Of a DNA stretch of 64,000 bases, positions 9,217 to 17,960 are shown in pieces. The stretch spans positions 1-64,000 of the forward strand of contig JANYGO010000208.1 in assembly GCA_025362325.1 (NCBI GenBank). Direction: 5' to 3'. The DNA comes from Cyanobacteriota bacterium (GTDB lineage Bacteria > Cyanobacteriota > Cyanobacteriia > Cyanobacteriales > Microcoleaceae). Under the pieces are notes generated by a model, which was not told the DNA's origin, did not search any database, and saw nothing but the letters and a program-made list of their open reading frames with translations. Each line of letters starts with the position of its first letter. The first letter of the stretch is position 1. The position numbers and the translations under genes were made by a program.

Positions 9217-9460
9217 GAATTCAACCAACAGGAAGCTGGACATACCAGATGTGACTCGAACAGGCGATCGCTCCCGCGAAGCAAGCGCTTCAAAGGTTTT
9301 TAACAAAATTGATGTGATGTCGCGATCGGTTAGCGATCGACATATCATTATTTTTTGTCAAATCTCCCCCAAACCTTGCGGGCAGTAGTAAACTAATAAC
9401 TAATGAACACAAACTTGTGTGATATTGCTTTAACCAAAAGCTGACTAGGATTTAGCAACT

Positions 9461-12400
9461 ATGAACCAGATATCAATTCCCGGCTACCGCACGACTGAAC
9501 AACTCTACTCCGGCGCCAGAACCTTGGTTTATCGAGGCTTTTCTGAATCAGACAATCAACCAGTCGTCATCAAACTGCTCAAGTCTGAGTATCCGACTTT
9601 CAGCGAACTGGTGCAGTTTCGCAATCAGTACAGCATTGCCAAAAATCTTGAAAATTCCGGTATCGTCAAACACTTAAGTCTGGAAGTATACCGTAACGGT
9701 TTTGCCTTGGTGATGGAGGATTTTGGCGGCATTTCTCTGGCTGAATACATCACCCATGATGCTTTGGGAGTCAAGGGAAAATTTACCAATTGCCTAGCCG
9801 ATTTTTTGCAGGTGGCTATTCAAATTTGCTCGACGTTAGAAGGGATATATCAAAGCGGAATTATTCACAAAGATATCAAACCACAGAATATTATAATTAA
9901 CCCTAAAACTCAAAAAATCAAACTCATAGACTTTAGTATTTCCTCGCTTTTGCCGAGAGAAAATCAAGAAATTAAAAATCCCAATATCTTGGAAGGGACA
10001 TTAGCTTATATGTCTCCCGAACAAACTGGAAGAATGAATCGCGGGATTGACTACCGCACCGATTTTTACTCGCTAGGAGTAACTTTTTACGAACTGTTGA
10101 CAGGGCAATTGCCATTCCAATCTAAGGAGCCGATGGAATTGGTTCACTGTCACATTGCTCGCCAGCCAATTCCCCCGATCGCCCTAAATCCTGCCATCCC
10201 CCAAGTATTGAATGACCTCGTGCTAAAACTGATGGCGAAAACAGCGGAAGCACGCTATCAAACCGCTTTTGGAATCAAACACGATTTAGAAAAATGCTTA
10301 AAAGAATACTCCGATCGCGGCACTATTCAACTGTTTAAATTAGGCAGCAGAGACATTTCGGAACGCTTTGTCATTCCCGAAAAACTTTACGGCAGAGAGA
10401 GCGAAGTTTTGACCCTATTAGCAGCCTTCGGGCGCGTCGCCTGTCCCCAGGAAAATGTCGCAGCCGCCGATTTTGAGGTATCCTCTCTTAGCAGCCGAGA
10501 ACCTCATAAACTCCCCCGTACAGCTACGACCGAAATCATGTTAGTAGCGGGTTTTTCCGGGATTGGCAAAACCGCTGTCGTTAACGAAGTTCACAAGCCG
10601 ATCGTTCAGCAGCGGGGATACTTTATCAAAGGGAAATTCGACCAATTCAGGCGCGATATTCCCTTTTCGGCATGGGTGCAAGCTCTGCAAAGTTTCCTGC
10701 GGCAATTACTCACAGAAACTGTTGCTAAAGTTCAACAATGGCAAGCCCAAATTTTGTCCGCTTTAGGCGATAATGCTCAGGTGATTATTGATGTTATCCC
10801 AGAATTAGAACTGCTGATTGGTAAGCAACCTGCTGTCTCTGAATTAGAACCTGCTCCTGCACAAAATCGCTTCAATCTGTTATTTCAAAAGTTCATTCGT
10901 GTCTTTGCTACCAAAAATCACCCCTTAGTCATCTTCTTAGATGATTTGCAATGGGCAGATGCAGCATCTCTAAAATTAATACAATTGTTGCTCGGCGAAT
11001 CAGAAGGTCAACATTTGCTGCTAATTGGCGCCTATCGAGATAATGAAGTTTCTAACGTTCATCCATTAATGCTGACTTTATCAGAGATTCGTAATCTAGG
11101 TGCGGGTTCATCTTCTCTACAAAACCACGGTATCGATCGGTGTGTCCCTACAATCAATCAAATTACTCTCGCGCCACTTTCAAAATTTGACTTGAATCGT
11201 CTGGTTGCTGATGCTTTAAGTTGTGCGATCGACCGCTCTCTTTCCTTGACGGAATTGATATTTCAAAAAACTAAGGGCAATCCTTTTTTTAGCAATCAAT
11301 TTCTAAAGAAGCTCCACGAAGATAAGTTGATATATTTCGATTGTACCCCGTTTTCAGCCCAAGAAAGGGGTGGCTGGCAGTGCGATATTACTAAAATCAG
11401 AGAATTAGCAATCAGCGATGATGTCGTGGAATTTGTGGCGAATCAATTGCAGAAATTGCCAATCAATACTCAAGATGTTTTAAAATTAGCTGCTTGTATT
11501 GGCAGCCAATTTGATTTAGAAACCTTAGCGGTTGTCTGCGAAAAATCTCAAATAGAAACCGCGACTGACTTGTGGAAAGCATTGCAAGAAGGTTTAATTT
11601 TACCCCAAAGTGAAGTTTACAAATTTTTTGCAGATGATGGGGAGTCTGGACAATTAGCCGTTGCCGATTCTCAACTGCCAAGTTACAAGTTTTTGCACGA
11701 TCGCGTTCAACAAGCTGCCTATTCTTTGATTCCCGACGATGCAAAGCAGTCAACTCACCTGAAAATTGGCAGATTGCTGCTGCAAAAGGGCGGGGAAGCG
11801 CCACGGGAAGAGCCGATCTTTGATATTGTCAACCACTTGAATGTGGGAGTGCAATTAATTGTCGATCGCACGGAAAGACATCAACTAGCTTCCTTGAATT
11901 TAATTGCTGGGCGCAAAGCTAAAAATTCCACAGCTTATGCTGCTGCTGTTGATTACTTAACAATCGGCAGAAATCTGCTACCAGATGATAGCTGGACAAA
12001 TTTATACGACTTGACTATCGATCTGTATGTAGAAGCGGTTGAAGCCGAATATTTGAATACCAATTTCGATTTCTCGCACCAATTGGCCCAAATAGTTTTA
12101 TCCCGATCGCAAAATCTCCTCGATCAATTCCGAGTTTACGAAGCGCAAATTCAGTCTTATATTGCCCAAAATCAGATGAAATCGGCAGTAGATACTGGAT
12201 TGCAAGTTCTGGGAATGCTGGGTGTTTCTTTGGAAACAGAACTGCCGGCGGTGGTGGAGATATCCGCCTTAGCTAATCTGCCAGAAATTCATGATGCCTA
12301 TAAAATTGCTGCTTTGAGGATTTTATGTGCGATCGCATCTGCGGCTTATCTAGCCAGTCCAGAACTTTACCCAGCCGTTGTCTTTACAATGGCACATATT

Positions 12401-14935
12401 TGCAGCAAATACGGAAACTCTGCACCGGCTAGTTATGCCTATGCTTGTTGCAGCTTAATCTGTGAAGTAATCGGAGAAATTGAATTAGGCTATCAATACG
12501 GTCAACTATCTTTGCAAGTATTAACTAAATTCCCTGCCAAAGAATTTGAATCTAAAGTTTTGATGGTTTACAATGCTTGCGTGAGGCATTGGAAAGAACC
12601 CAGTCGCTCGACAATACCGTCTTTGCTGTCAGCAGTCCAAAGCGGTTTGGAAACTGGCGATATCGAGTATGCTTGCTATTCTGCTATGTATCTTTGCATT
12701 TACAGCTTTTTTAGCGGTGAAGACTTAACATCGGTAGCTCTAAAATACGAGCAGTATCTTGAACTAATGGTCAATTATAAGCAAGAATATCAGACTTATT
12801 ATACTCAGATATGGCGACAACTCACATTAAATTTACAAGGATTAGCTGAGGATAAATGTCGGTTAGTTGGCGATAGTTTTAATGAAGATGAACTGTTGCC
12901 AGTTTTGCTAGCCGCAAATAATGTCTCTTCAATCTTTGGAGTTTATTTTGCAAAATTGGTTGTCAATTATTTGTTTGGCGAGATCGAAAAAGCCGTGGAA
13001 AATGCCCAGCTAGCAGAGCAATATGTCGCTGGTGTCGGTTCGCTGATGATGGTGCCGCAGCACAACTTTTACCATTCCCTAGCCCTGTTGGCACTATATC
13101 CCGATGCTGAGCCGATCGCGCGATCGCAATACTTGAACCAAGTGAGAGCAAATCAGGAAAAAATGCAAACCTGGGCATTCCACGCACCGATGAATTATCA
13201 GCACAAGTATGACTTAGTAGCAGCAGAAATAGCACGAGTATTGGGAGACAGGCTCGAAGCCATCGATTTGTACGATCGCGCCATAGCCCTCGCCAAACAA
13301 AACCAATACCTCCAAGAAGAAGCACTCTTCTGCGAACTTGCAGCTAAATTCTACCTAGAATTAGGTAAAGATAAAATTGCCCGCGTCTATCTAACTGACG
13401 CTTACTACGCTTATGCTCGCTGGGGAGCTCAGGCAAAAATTCACGATTTAGAACAAAAATATCCCCAATTACTCGCCCCCATTCTCGAACAAGAAACAAG
13501 TCACAATCTGGGCGAAACACTTGCTCAGACAATAGCGGTAGGCTTTAGTTCCACAACAAGCAAAGGTATTTCCCAATTTCTCGACTTAGAAACAGTAATC
13601 AAAGCTTCTCAAGCCATATCAGGTGAAATCAACGTCGAGGAATTGCTATCAACTTTGATCCGAATATTGATCGAAAATGCGGGCGCATCAAAAGGCTCTC
13701 TCATCTTAGAAAGGGATGGTGAATTATTAATTGTTGCTAAATGTTTAGACGAGCGCTGCTATTTGCCAAATATTCCACTTTCTCAAAGCCAACATCTGCC
13801 CATCACCGCCATTAACTACGTCTGGCGTACTAGAGAAACCTTGGTAATTAACGATATTGCTACTGAAAATATCTTTGCTGCCGACCCCTACATTATTCAG
13901 CACCAACCTAAATCCGTATTGTGTACTCCCATTGTTAACCAAGGTCAAGCGATCGGCATTCTCTACTTAGAAAACAGTCTCGCCACAGGTGCATTTACTC
14001 CTGACAGATTGCAAGTCTTAAAAATCCTATCTTCTCAAGCTGCTATCTCCCTCGAAAATGCTCAGCTATATCAAACTCTAGAAGATAAAGTTGAAGAACG
14101 TACTGCCCAACTAGCCCAAGCTAATCACGCAATTTCTGCCCTCAACCAGCGCCTCAAAACCGAAAATCTTCGCATGAGTGCCGAACTCGATATTCTCAAA
14201 CAAATGCAGCAGTTAATTCTGCCCAAACCTGCGGAATTAGCCGCAATTTTAGAGCTAGATATTGCCGGATTTATGGAACCCGCCGATGAAGTTGGCGGCG
14301 ATTACTACGACGTACTTTATACTGACGGGGTTGTTACGCTCTGCATTGGTGATGTCACCGGGCACGGACTAGAAAGCGGCATTTTGATGGTGATGACTCA
14401 AACGGCTGTTCGCACTCTGAAGGAAGTTCAGGAACTCGATCCTGTGCGCTTTTTAGATACCCTCAACCGCACTATTTATAAAAATATTCAGCGGATGAAC
14501 TCGGACAAAAATCTGACGCTAGCTCTCCTCAATTATGCAGACTGTAAAGTTAGTATTAGCGGTCAACACGAGGAAACTCTTGTGGTCAGAAAAGGTGGTA
14601 AAATTGAACGCATTGATATGATAGATTTAGGATTTCCCATCGGCTTAGAGGAGGATATTTCTGATTGGATCGGTCATGTTGTAGTAGACTTAGACCCGGG
14701 GGATGGGGTGGTGCTTTACACTGACGGCATCCCCGAAGCTAGAAATATCCACAAAAACTTCTACGGCCTCGAAAGACTCTGTGCAGTGGTTTCTCAAAAC
14801 TGGCATTTGAGCGCCGAACAAGTCAAGCAAGCTGCGATCGATAATTTGCGAGAATTTATTGGAGAACAAAAGGTATTTGATGACATTACTTTGCTAATAT
14901 TGAAGCAACAGGGAAATATTGTGCATAATTTATGA
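9461..14935 (+). CDS. Giant Ser/Thr kinase-ATPase-GAF-PP2C phosphatase signalling protein
   Basis: The 1824-aa protein begins with a Hanks-type kinase (about 8-275): 'VVIKLL', 'HKDIKPQN' and 'LIDFSIS' mark the Lys, catalytic and metal-binding loops, with HKD and DFS variants of HRD and DFG. Next is an AAA/NACHT-like ATPase with Walker A 'GFSGIGKT' (about 365) and Walker B 'LVIFLDDLQWAD' (about 490), a long helical TPR-like region (about 700-1330), a GAF domain (about 1385-1535), a coiled coil, and a SpoIIE-type PP2C phosphatase (about 1600-1820) with 'GGDYYDV', 'GDVTGHG', 'YTDG' and 'FDDITLL'. This family more often ends in a histidine kinase; here a phosphatase takes that place. The phosphatase is very similar to that at 17961-20144, so both probably act on the STAS protein at 17034. 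Confidence 0.92.
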   Translation: MNQISIPGYRTTEQLYSGARTLVYRGFSESDNQPVVIKLLKSEYPTFSELVQFRNQYSIAKNLENSGIVKHLSLEVYRNGFALVMEDFGGISLAEYITHDALGVKGKFTNCLADFLQVAIQICSTLEGIYQSGIIHKDIKPQNIIINPKTQKIKLIDFSISSLLPRENQEIKNPNILEGTLAYMSPEQTGRMNRGIDYRTDFYSLGVTFYELLTGQLPFQSKEPMELVHCHIARQPIPPIALNPAIPQVLNDLVLKLMAKTAEARYQTAFGIKHDLEKCLKEYSDRGTIQLFKLGSRDISERFVIPEKLYGRESEVLTLLAAFGRVACPQENVAAADFEVSSLSSREPHKLPRTATTEIMLVAGFSGIGKTAVVNEVHKPIVQQRGYFIKGKFDQFRRDIPFSAWVQALQSFLRQLLTETVAKVQQWQAQILSALGDNAQVIIDVIPELELLIGKQPAVSELEPAPAQNRFNLLFQKFIRVFATKNHPLVIFLDDLQWADAASLKLIQLLLGESEGQHLLLIGAYRDNEVSNVHPLMLTLSEIRNLGAGSSSLQNHGIDRCVPTINQITLAPLSKFDLNRLVADALSCAIDRSLSLTELIFQKTKGNPFFSNQFLKKLHEDKLIYFDCTPFSAQERGGWQCDITKIRELAISDDVVEFVANQLQKLPINTQDVLKLAACIGSQFDLETLAVVCEKSQIETATDLWKALQEGLILPQSEVYKFFADDGESGQLAVADSQLPSYKFLHDRVQQAAYSLIPDDAKQSTHLKIGRLLLQKGGEAPREEPIFDIVNHLNVGVQLIVDRTERHQLASLNLIAGRKAKNSTAYAAAVDYLTIGRNLLPDDSWTNLYDLTIDLYVEAVEAEYLNTNFDFSHQLAQIVLSRSQNLLDQFRVYEAQIQSYIAQNQMKSAVDTGLQVLGMLGVSLETELPAVVEISALANLPEIHDAYKIAALRILCAIASAAYLASPELYPAVVFTMAHICSKYGNSAPASYAYACCSLICEVIGEIELGYQYGQLSLQVLTKFPAKEFESKVLMVYNACVRHWKEPSRSTIPSLLSAVQSGLETGDIEYACYSAMYLCIYSFFSGEDLTSVALKYEQYLELMVNYKQEYQTYYTQIWRQLTLNLQGLAEDKCRLVGDSFNEDELLPVLLAANNVSSIFGVYFAKLVVNYLFGEIEKAVENAQLAEQYVAGVGSLMMVPQHNFYHSLALLALYPDAEPIARSQYLNQVRANQEKMQTWAFHAPMNYQHKYDLVAAEIARVLGDRLEAIDLYDRAIALAKQNQYLQEEALFCELAAKFYLELGKDKIARVYLTDAYYAYARWGAQAKIHDLEQKYPQLLAPILEQETSHNLGETLAQTIAVGFSSTTSKGISQFLDLETVIKASQAISGEINVEELLSTLIRILIENAGASKGSLILERDGELLIVAKCLDERCYLPNIPLSQSQHLPITAINYVWRTRETLVINDIATENIFAADPYIIQHQPKSVLCTPIVNQGQAIGILYLENSLATGAFTPDRLQVLKILSSQAAISLENAQLYQTLEDKVEERTAQLAQANHAISALNQRLKTENLRMSAELDILKQMQQLILPKPAELAAILELDIAGFMEPADEVGGDYYDVLYTDGVVTLCIGDVTGHGLESGILMVMTQTAVRTLKEVQELDPVRFLDTLNRTIYKNIQRMNSDKNLTLALLNYADCKVSISGQHEETLVVRKGGKIERIDMIDLGFPIGLEEDISDWIGHVVVDLDPGDGVVLYTDGIPEARNIHKNFYGLERLCAVVSQNWHLSAEQVKQAAIDNLREFIGEQKVFDDITLLILKQQGNIVHNL

Positions 14936-14949
14936 TTGACTGTCATCAA

Positions 14950-15005
14950 CCCGGTTTCTAACTTCGCTCTTGGATTTAGTGCCGAAGCATCGAAGCAGAA
15001 ACCGG
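14950..15005. repeat. Inverted repeat with CCGGTTTCT / AGAAACCGG arms
   Basis: The arms face each other across about 37 bases between the giant kinase stop and the cyclase start. The same AGAAACC-GG motif appears in repeats near 23403, 40781, 61769 and 61818. It could attenuate transcription between the two genes; there is no T-run after it. Confidence 0.5.
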
Positions 15006-15091
15006 ATTTCTCTATCCGCTCGTGTAAGTTCTAGTAATGTACAGCGAGCGAGTGAAACTATTTTGCAATCCCAGATTCGGGAGTATAAATT

Positions 15092-16327
15092 ATGAAAAAA
15101 AAAATAAATTTAGCACAATCTAAATCTCCCGAAGAACTCAATACCCAGCTACAGGATTTGATGCAAAAACTTGAGGAAGTAGAAGAGGAAAAAAATAGCT
15201 ATGAAACTTTAGTAGAAATTATCACGGAACACTCCACGGATCTAGAAAACCAGATCCGTCATAAAAATCGAGAGATGCAGACTTACATCCAGCAGGTGAA
15301 AAAGGTGATAGATGCAGCTATTGCTGTGAAAAACAACAGCTTCGAGCCCCAGATATTGTCAGAGGTGGCAGCGCGGAATGATGCACTAGGAGAACTGGCA
15401 CAGGTATTCTCGCACATGGTGCAAACGGTGAAAGCGCGGGAACAGGAATTAGAGAAACTTTTGCAGGCCTACGGACGTTTTGTTCCCGATGAATATCTGC
15501 AATTTCTCGGCAAGCAGAGCATTGTTGATTTCCAGCTTGGAGATCACGTCAGCAAAGAGATGGCAATCATGTTTTCGGATTTGCGTTCCTTCACAACGAT
15601 GGCGGAGCAAATGACTCCTCAAGAAAACTTTAACTTCATCAATACCTATTTACAGCAAATCAGTCCCGAAATTCGCAAGCACAACGGTTTTATTGTCAAG
15701 TATATGGGAGATGGACTGATGGCAGTTTTTCCCGACGGCGTTGATGATGCTATTCAGGCAGGAATTGTGATGTTTGAACAGTTGCAAAAATACAATCAAA
15801 GCCGTAAGATGAATGGGGAGATACCGCTGAATATTGGCATTGGTATCCATGTCGGTGATACGATGGTTGGAATTATTGGAGACGCGAATCGGATGCAAGC
15901 CGATGCGCTGTCCGATCATGTCAATCTCACGGCGCGTCTGGAAAGTTTAACTAAGTATTATGGCGTATCTTTATTAATTTCAGGAGATGTGGTACAACGT
16001 TTGAGTCAACCAGAAAAGTATCATATTCGATTTTTGGATCGTGCAATTGTCAAAGGTAGACAAGAAGCCATTACTGTTTTTGAGGTGTTAGATGTTGAAG
16101 TAGAACCAGTGCGCTCGCTCAAAATTCAAACTGTGCCTATTTTTGAGGAGGCCCTCGAACAATATTGTCAGAGAAATTTTGCTACTGCTAAAATTTCTTT
16201 TGAACAAATAGTGGCACTAAATCCAGTTGACAAACCCAGCCAACTTTACCTAGAACGCATCCAAGCACTGTTAGAAAATAGTATTCCCGCTAACTGGAAT
16301 GGCGTGTGGAAATTTACCCAAAAGTGA
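15092..16327 (+). CDS. Soluble coiled-coil/HAMP-like class III adenylate cyclase
   Basis: A 411-aa protein without membrane segments: N-terminal coiled coil (about 10-75), a HAMP-like linker (about 80-130, 'DALGELAQVFSHM'), and a class III cyclase domain (about 165-345). Metal-binding Asp lie in 'MFSDLRSFTT' and 'YMGDGLMAVF'; Lys ('IVKYMGDG') and Asp ('ADALSDHVN') occupy the adenine-selecting positions, favouring cAMP production. A C-terminal tail of about 60 residues resembles a TPR unit. The ATG at 15092 has a GGGAG upstream. It is followed after 31 bases by an anti-sigma-type kinase gene and then a STAS gene, so its activity may be set by partner switching. Confidence 0.88.
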   Translation: MKKKINLAQSKSPEELNTQLQDLMQKLEEVEEEKNSYETLVEIITEHSTDLENQIRHKNREMQTYIQQVKKVIDAAIAVKNNSFEPQILSEVAARNDALGELAQVFSHMVQTVKAREQELEKLLQAYGRFVPDEYLQFLGKQSIVDFQLGDHVSKEMAIMFSDLRSFTTMAEQMTPQENFNFINTYLQQISPEIRKHNGFIVKYMGDGLMAVFPDGVDDAIQAGIVMFEQLQKYNQSRKMNGEIPLNIGIGIHVGDTMVGIIGDANRMQADALSDHVNLTARLESLTKYYGVSLLISGDVVQRLSQPEKYHIRFLDRAIVKGRQEAITVFEVLDVEVEPVRSLKIQTVPIFEEALEQYCQRNFATAKISFEQIVALNPVDKPSQLYLERIQALLENSIPANWNGVWKFTQK

Positions 16328-16358
16328 CATTAACACATCAATTGGAGGGATAAAAATA

Positions 16359-16967
16359 ATGACATCTGGCAGCTTACAAACTGTGACACAAATATTTGGA
16401 GAATTCATCGACCAATTTCCACCGGAACACGACTCCCTAGAACTTACTTTTACCCCGAGTTCTCGCCCCATCAAGCAGCGCTGGCGCAACAACCTGCTGT
16501 CAGCTCATTTTGTAGCCGATTATTTGTCCAGCTTTCTACCGGTGGACGCTACCGATGCTAGCACCGAGAAACGGATTAAACAAAGCAAGGGAGCTGTCAG
16601 CTACGTCGCTAACGAACTGTTAGAAAATGCGATAAAATTTAATCAGGATGGTGCGAATTATAAAGTAAAATTTGGCATCCACTTTATTGGTGAAACCGAG
16701 GTGACGGCGGTGATTTTTGCCAGTAACAGTGTCAATCCATCAGGGGCGAATAAGTTGAAGGAGTTTATTGAAGAACTGCTGGCTTCCGATCCAAATGAAC
16801 TTTATTTGCAGCAGGTTGAAAAGAATGCTGAATCTGAAAGCGAAACCTCGGGATTGGGATTGCTGACGATGATTAATGACTATTCAGCTAAGATTGGTTG
16901 GAAATTTGAGCCAAGACCAGACAATGATACGATCGCTGTTACGACTGTGGTTCAAATTACTGTGTAG
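16359..16967 (+). CDS. ATP-binding anti-sigma/serine kinase-like protein
   Basis: The start is placed at the ATG at 16359 because GGAGGGA (16344-16350) sits nine bases before it; an upstream in-frame codon at 16299 would overlap the cyclase gene. The 202-aa product has a GHKL-type ATP-binding fold: N-box 'NELLENAIKFN' and G-box 'SGLGLLTMIND'. Proteins of this kind phosphorylate a serine in a STAS partner or act as anti-sigma factors; the SiaB kinase is a recalled functional analogue. The neighbouring STAS gene starts 66 bases downstream, and PP2C genes lie on both sides, so kinase, substrate and phosphatase are all present together. Confidence 0.82.
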   Translation: MTSGSLQTVTQIFGEFIDQFPPEHDSLELTFTPSSRPIKQRWRNNLLSAHFVADYLSSFLPVDATDASTEKRIKQSKGAVSYVANELLENAIKFNQDGANYKVKFGIHFIGETEVTAVIFASNSVNPSGANKLKEFIEELLASDPNELYLQQVEKNAESESETSGLGLLTMINDYSAKIGWKFEPRPDNDTIAVTTVVQITV

Positions 16968-17033
16968 TTTCAACCATTTCAATATTTACTCTCTTGTGCG
17001 ATCGCCATATTTGAGTCAGGAAACCAAATCACA

Positions 17034-17387
17034 ATGAGTATGCAAGAAATTAAAGGTGAAGATTATAGCATTCAGTACGATCAAGAATCGGTGACAGTCA
17101 GCTTCAAAGGCGAACTCAGCCTGGGCGGGCCAGCAGAGTATGCACCAATAGTCGAATTGTTAGATTCGGTCGCCAATCTCGAACCGCCTACTATTACCTT
17201 GAACCTCAAAAAATTGGAATTTGTTAACAGTTCTGGTATCAGTATGCTGTCGAAGTTTGTCATTACCGTGCGGAAAAAGAAAACAATTCAACTTTTGGTA
17301 TTGGGTTCAAATGATGTTCCCTGGCAACAGAAATCTCTCAAAAATTTAGAAAAGCTGTTGCCAACTTTGAAGCTAGAATTGGAGTAG
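17034..17387 (+). CDS. STAS-domain protein (anti-anti-sigma type)
   Basis: A 117-aa single STAS domain. The motif 'FVNSSGISMLSKF' corresponds to the DSSG loop of SpoIIAA, where the first serine is the phosphorylation site; here Asp is replaced by Asn, which still keeps the phosphorylatable serine. It probably switches partners depending on phosphorylation by the ATP-binding protein encoded just upstream and dephosphorylation by the PP2C proteins. The released form could bind a sigma-factor antagonist or the adjacent cyclase; which one is not decided by the sequence. No membrane segment or extra domain is present. Confidence 0.85.
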   Translation: MSMQEIKGEDYSIQYDQESVTVSFKGELSLGGPAEYAPIVELLDSVANLEPPTITLNLKKLEFVNSSGISMLSKFVITVRKKKTIQLLVLGSNDVPWQQKSLKNLEKLLPTLKLELE

Positions 17388-17960
17388 GATATGTGCAGAT
17401 TTTCATTCAGTTGACAGTTGACCGCTCGACAGTTGACAGTTGACCCTTGAGGGCGACCTCTACCTAGAAGGAAGAGGATTGGAGTATAGTCGGATTTTAA
17501 TTTCTCGCCTTTAGGGGTTCCGGCTTTAAACCAATTCTTTGGAGTAAAAAGCGTTTTTTACTCGCGTTTTTTACTCCGTGTTTGCTTTCATTGGGATACT
17601 CCCTAAACTTCGCAGTTTCAACCGCCCGGTTTCTTATTTGATATGATAACATTGTCGATCGCTCTGAGAACAAGTCAAAAGATGCTTGACCGATCGGAGC
17701 AAATACGGTAGCAAAATACTTTGCTTTCTTAACCCGCAATCGCGGGTTTTATGTCGTGTAGCGAGTGTTTGAACCTGTCAGCCGAGAGCGGGGATTTGGT
17801 GGCGGATTTGATATAATTTCAGCAGCTTGAGACTTGGAAACGCTTTCTAAGAGCGAGCGGACTCGTGGTGGCGATCGCATATTTTGCAGTCGATCGCTCC
17901 TTGTGTCTTTTGCACAGAATGCTGAGGCAACGCCAACAGCCCTGGGGAGTGATTTTAACA
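17388..17960. other. Repeat-rich gap between STAS and PP2C genes
   Basis: This 570-base stretch starts with CAGTTGA-type heptamers (17407-17443), followed by a ~100-base block shared with 32046-32135 (GAAGAGGATT...GGCTTTAAACCAATTCTTT). It then holds a stem-loop at 17731 and a GC-rich segment leading into the PP2C gene. In-frame start codons at 17865 and 17919 exist but the ATG at 17961 is better supported. No separate gene was recognised. Confidence 0.6.
17731..17751 (+). terminator. Probable stem-loop terminator
   Basis: AACCCGC-AATC-GCGGGTT forms a perfect 7-bp stem with a 4-base loop and is followed by TTAT. It would end transcripts from the cyclase/kinase/STAS unit about 340 bases after the STAS stop and separate them from the phosphatase gene. 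Confidence 0.5.

Noticed and set aside
9197..9388. 63-codon frame overlapping the end of the secreted protein gene
   Set aside because: No domain, no ribosome site, and it runs through HIP1-like palindromes near 9321-9341.
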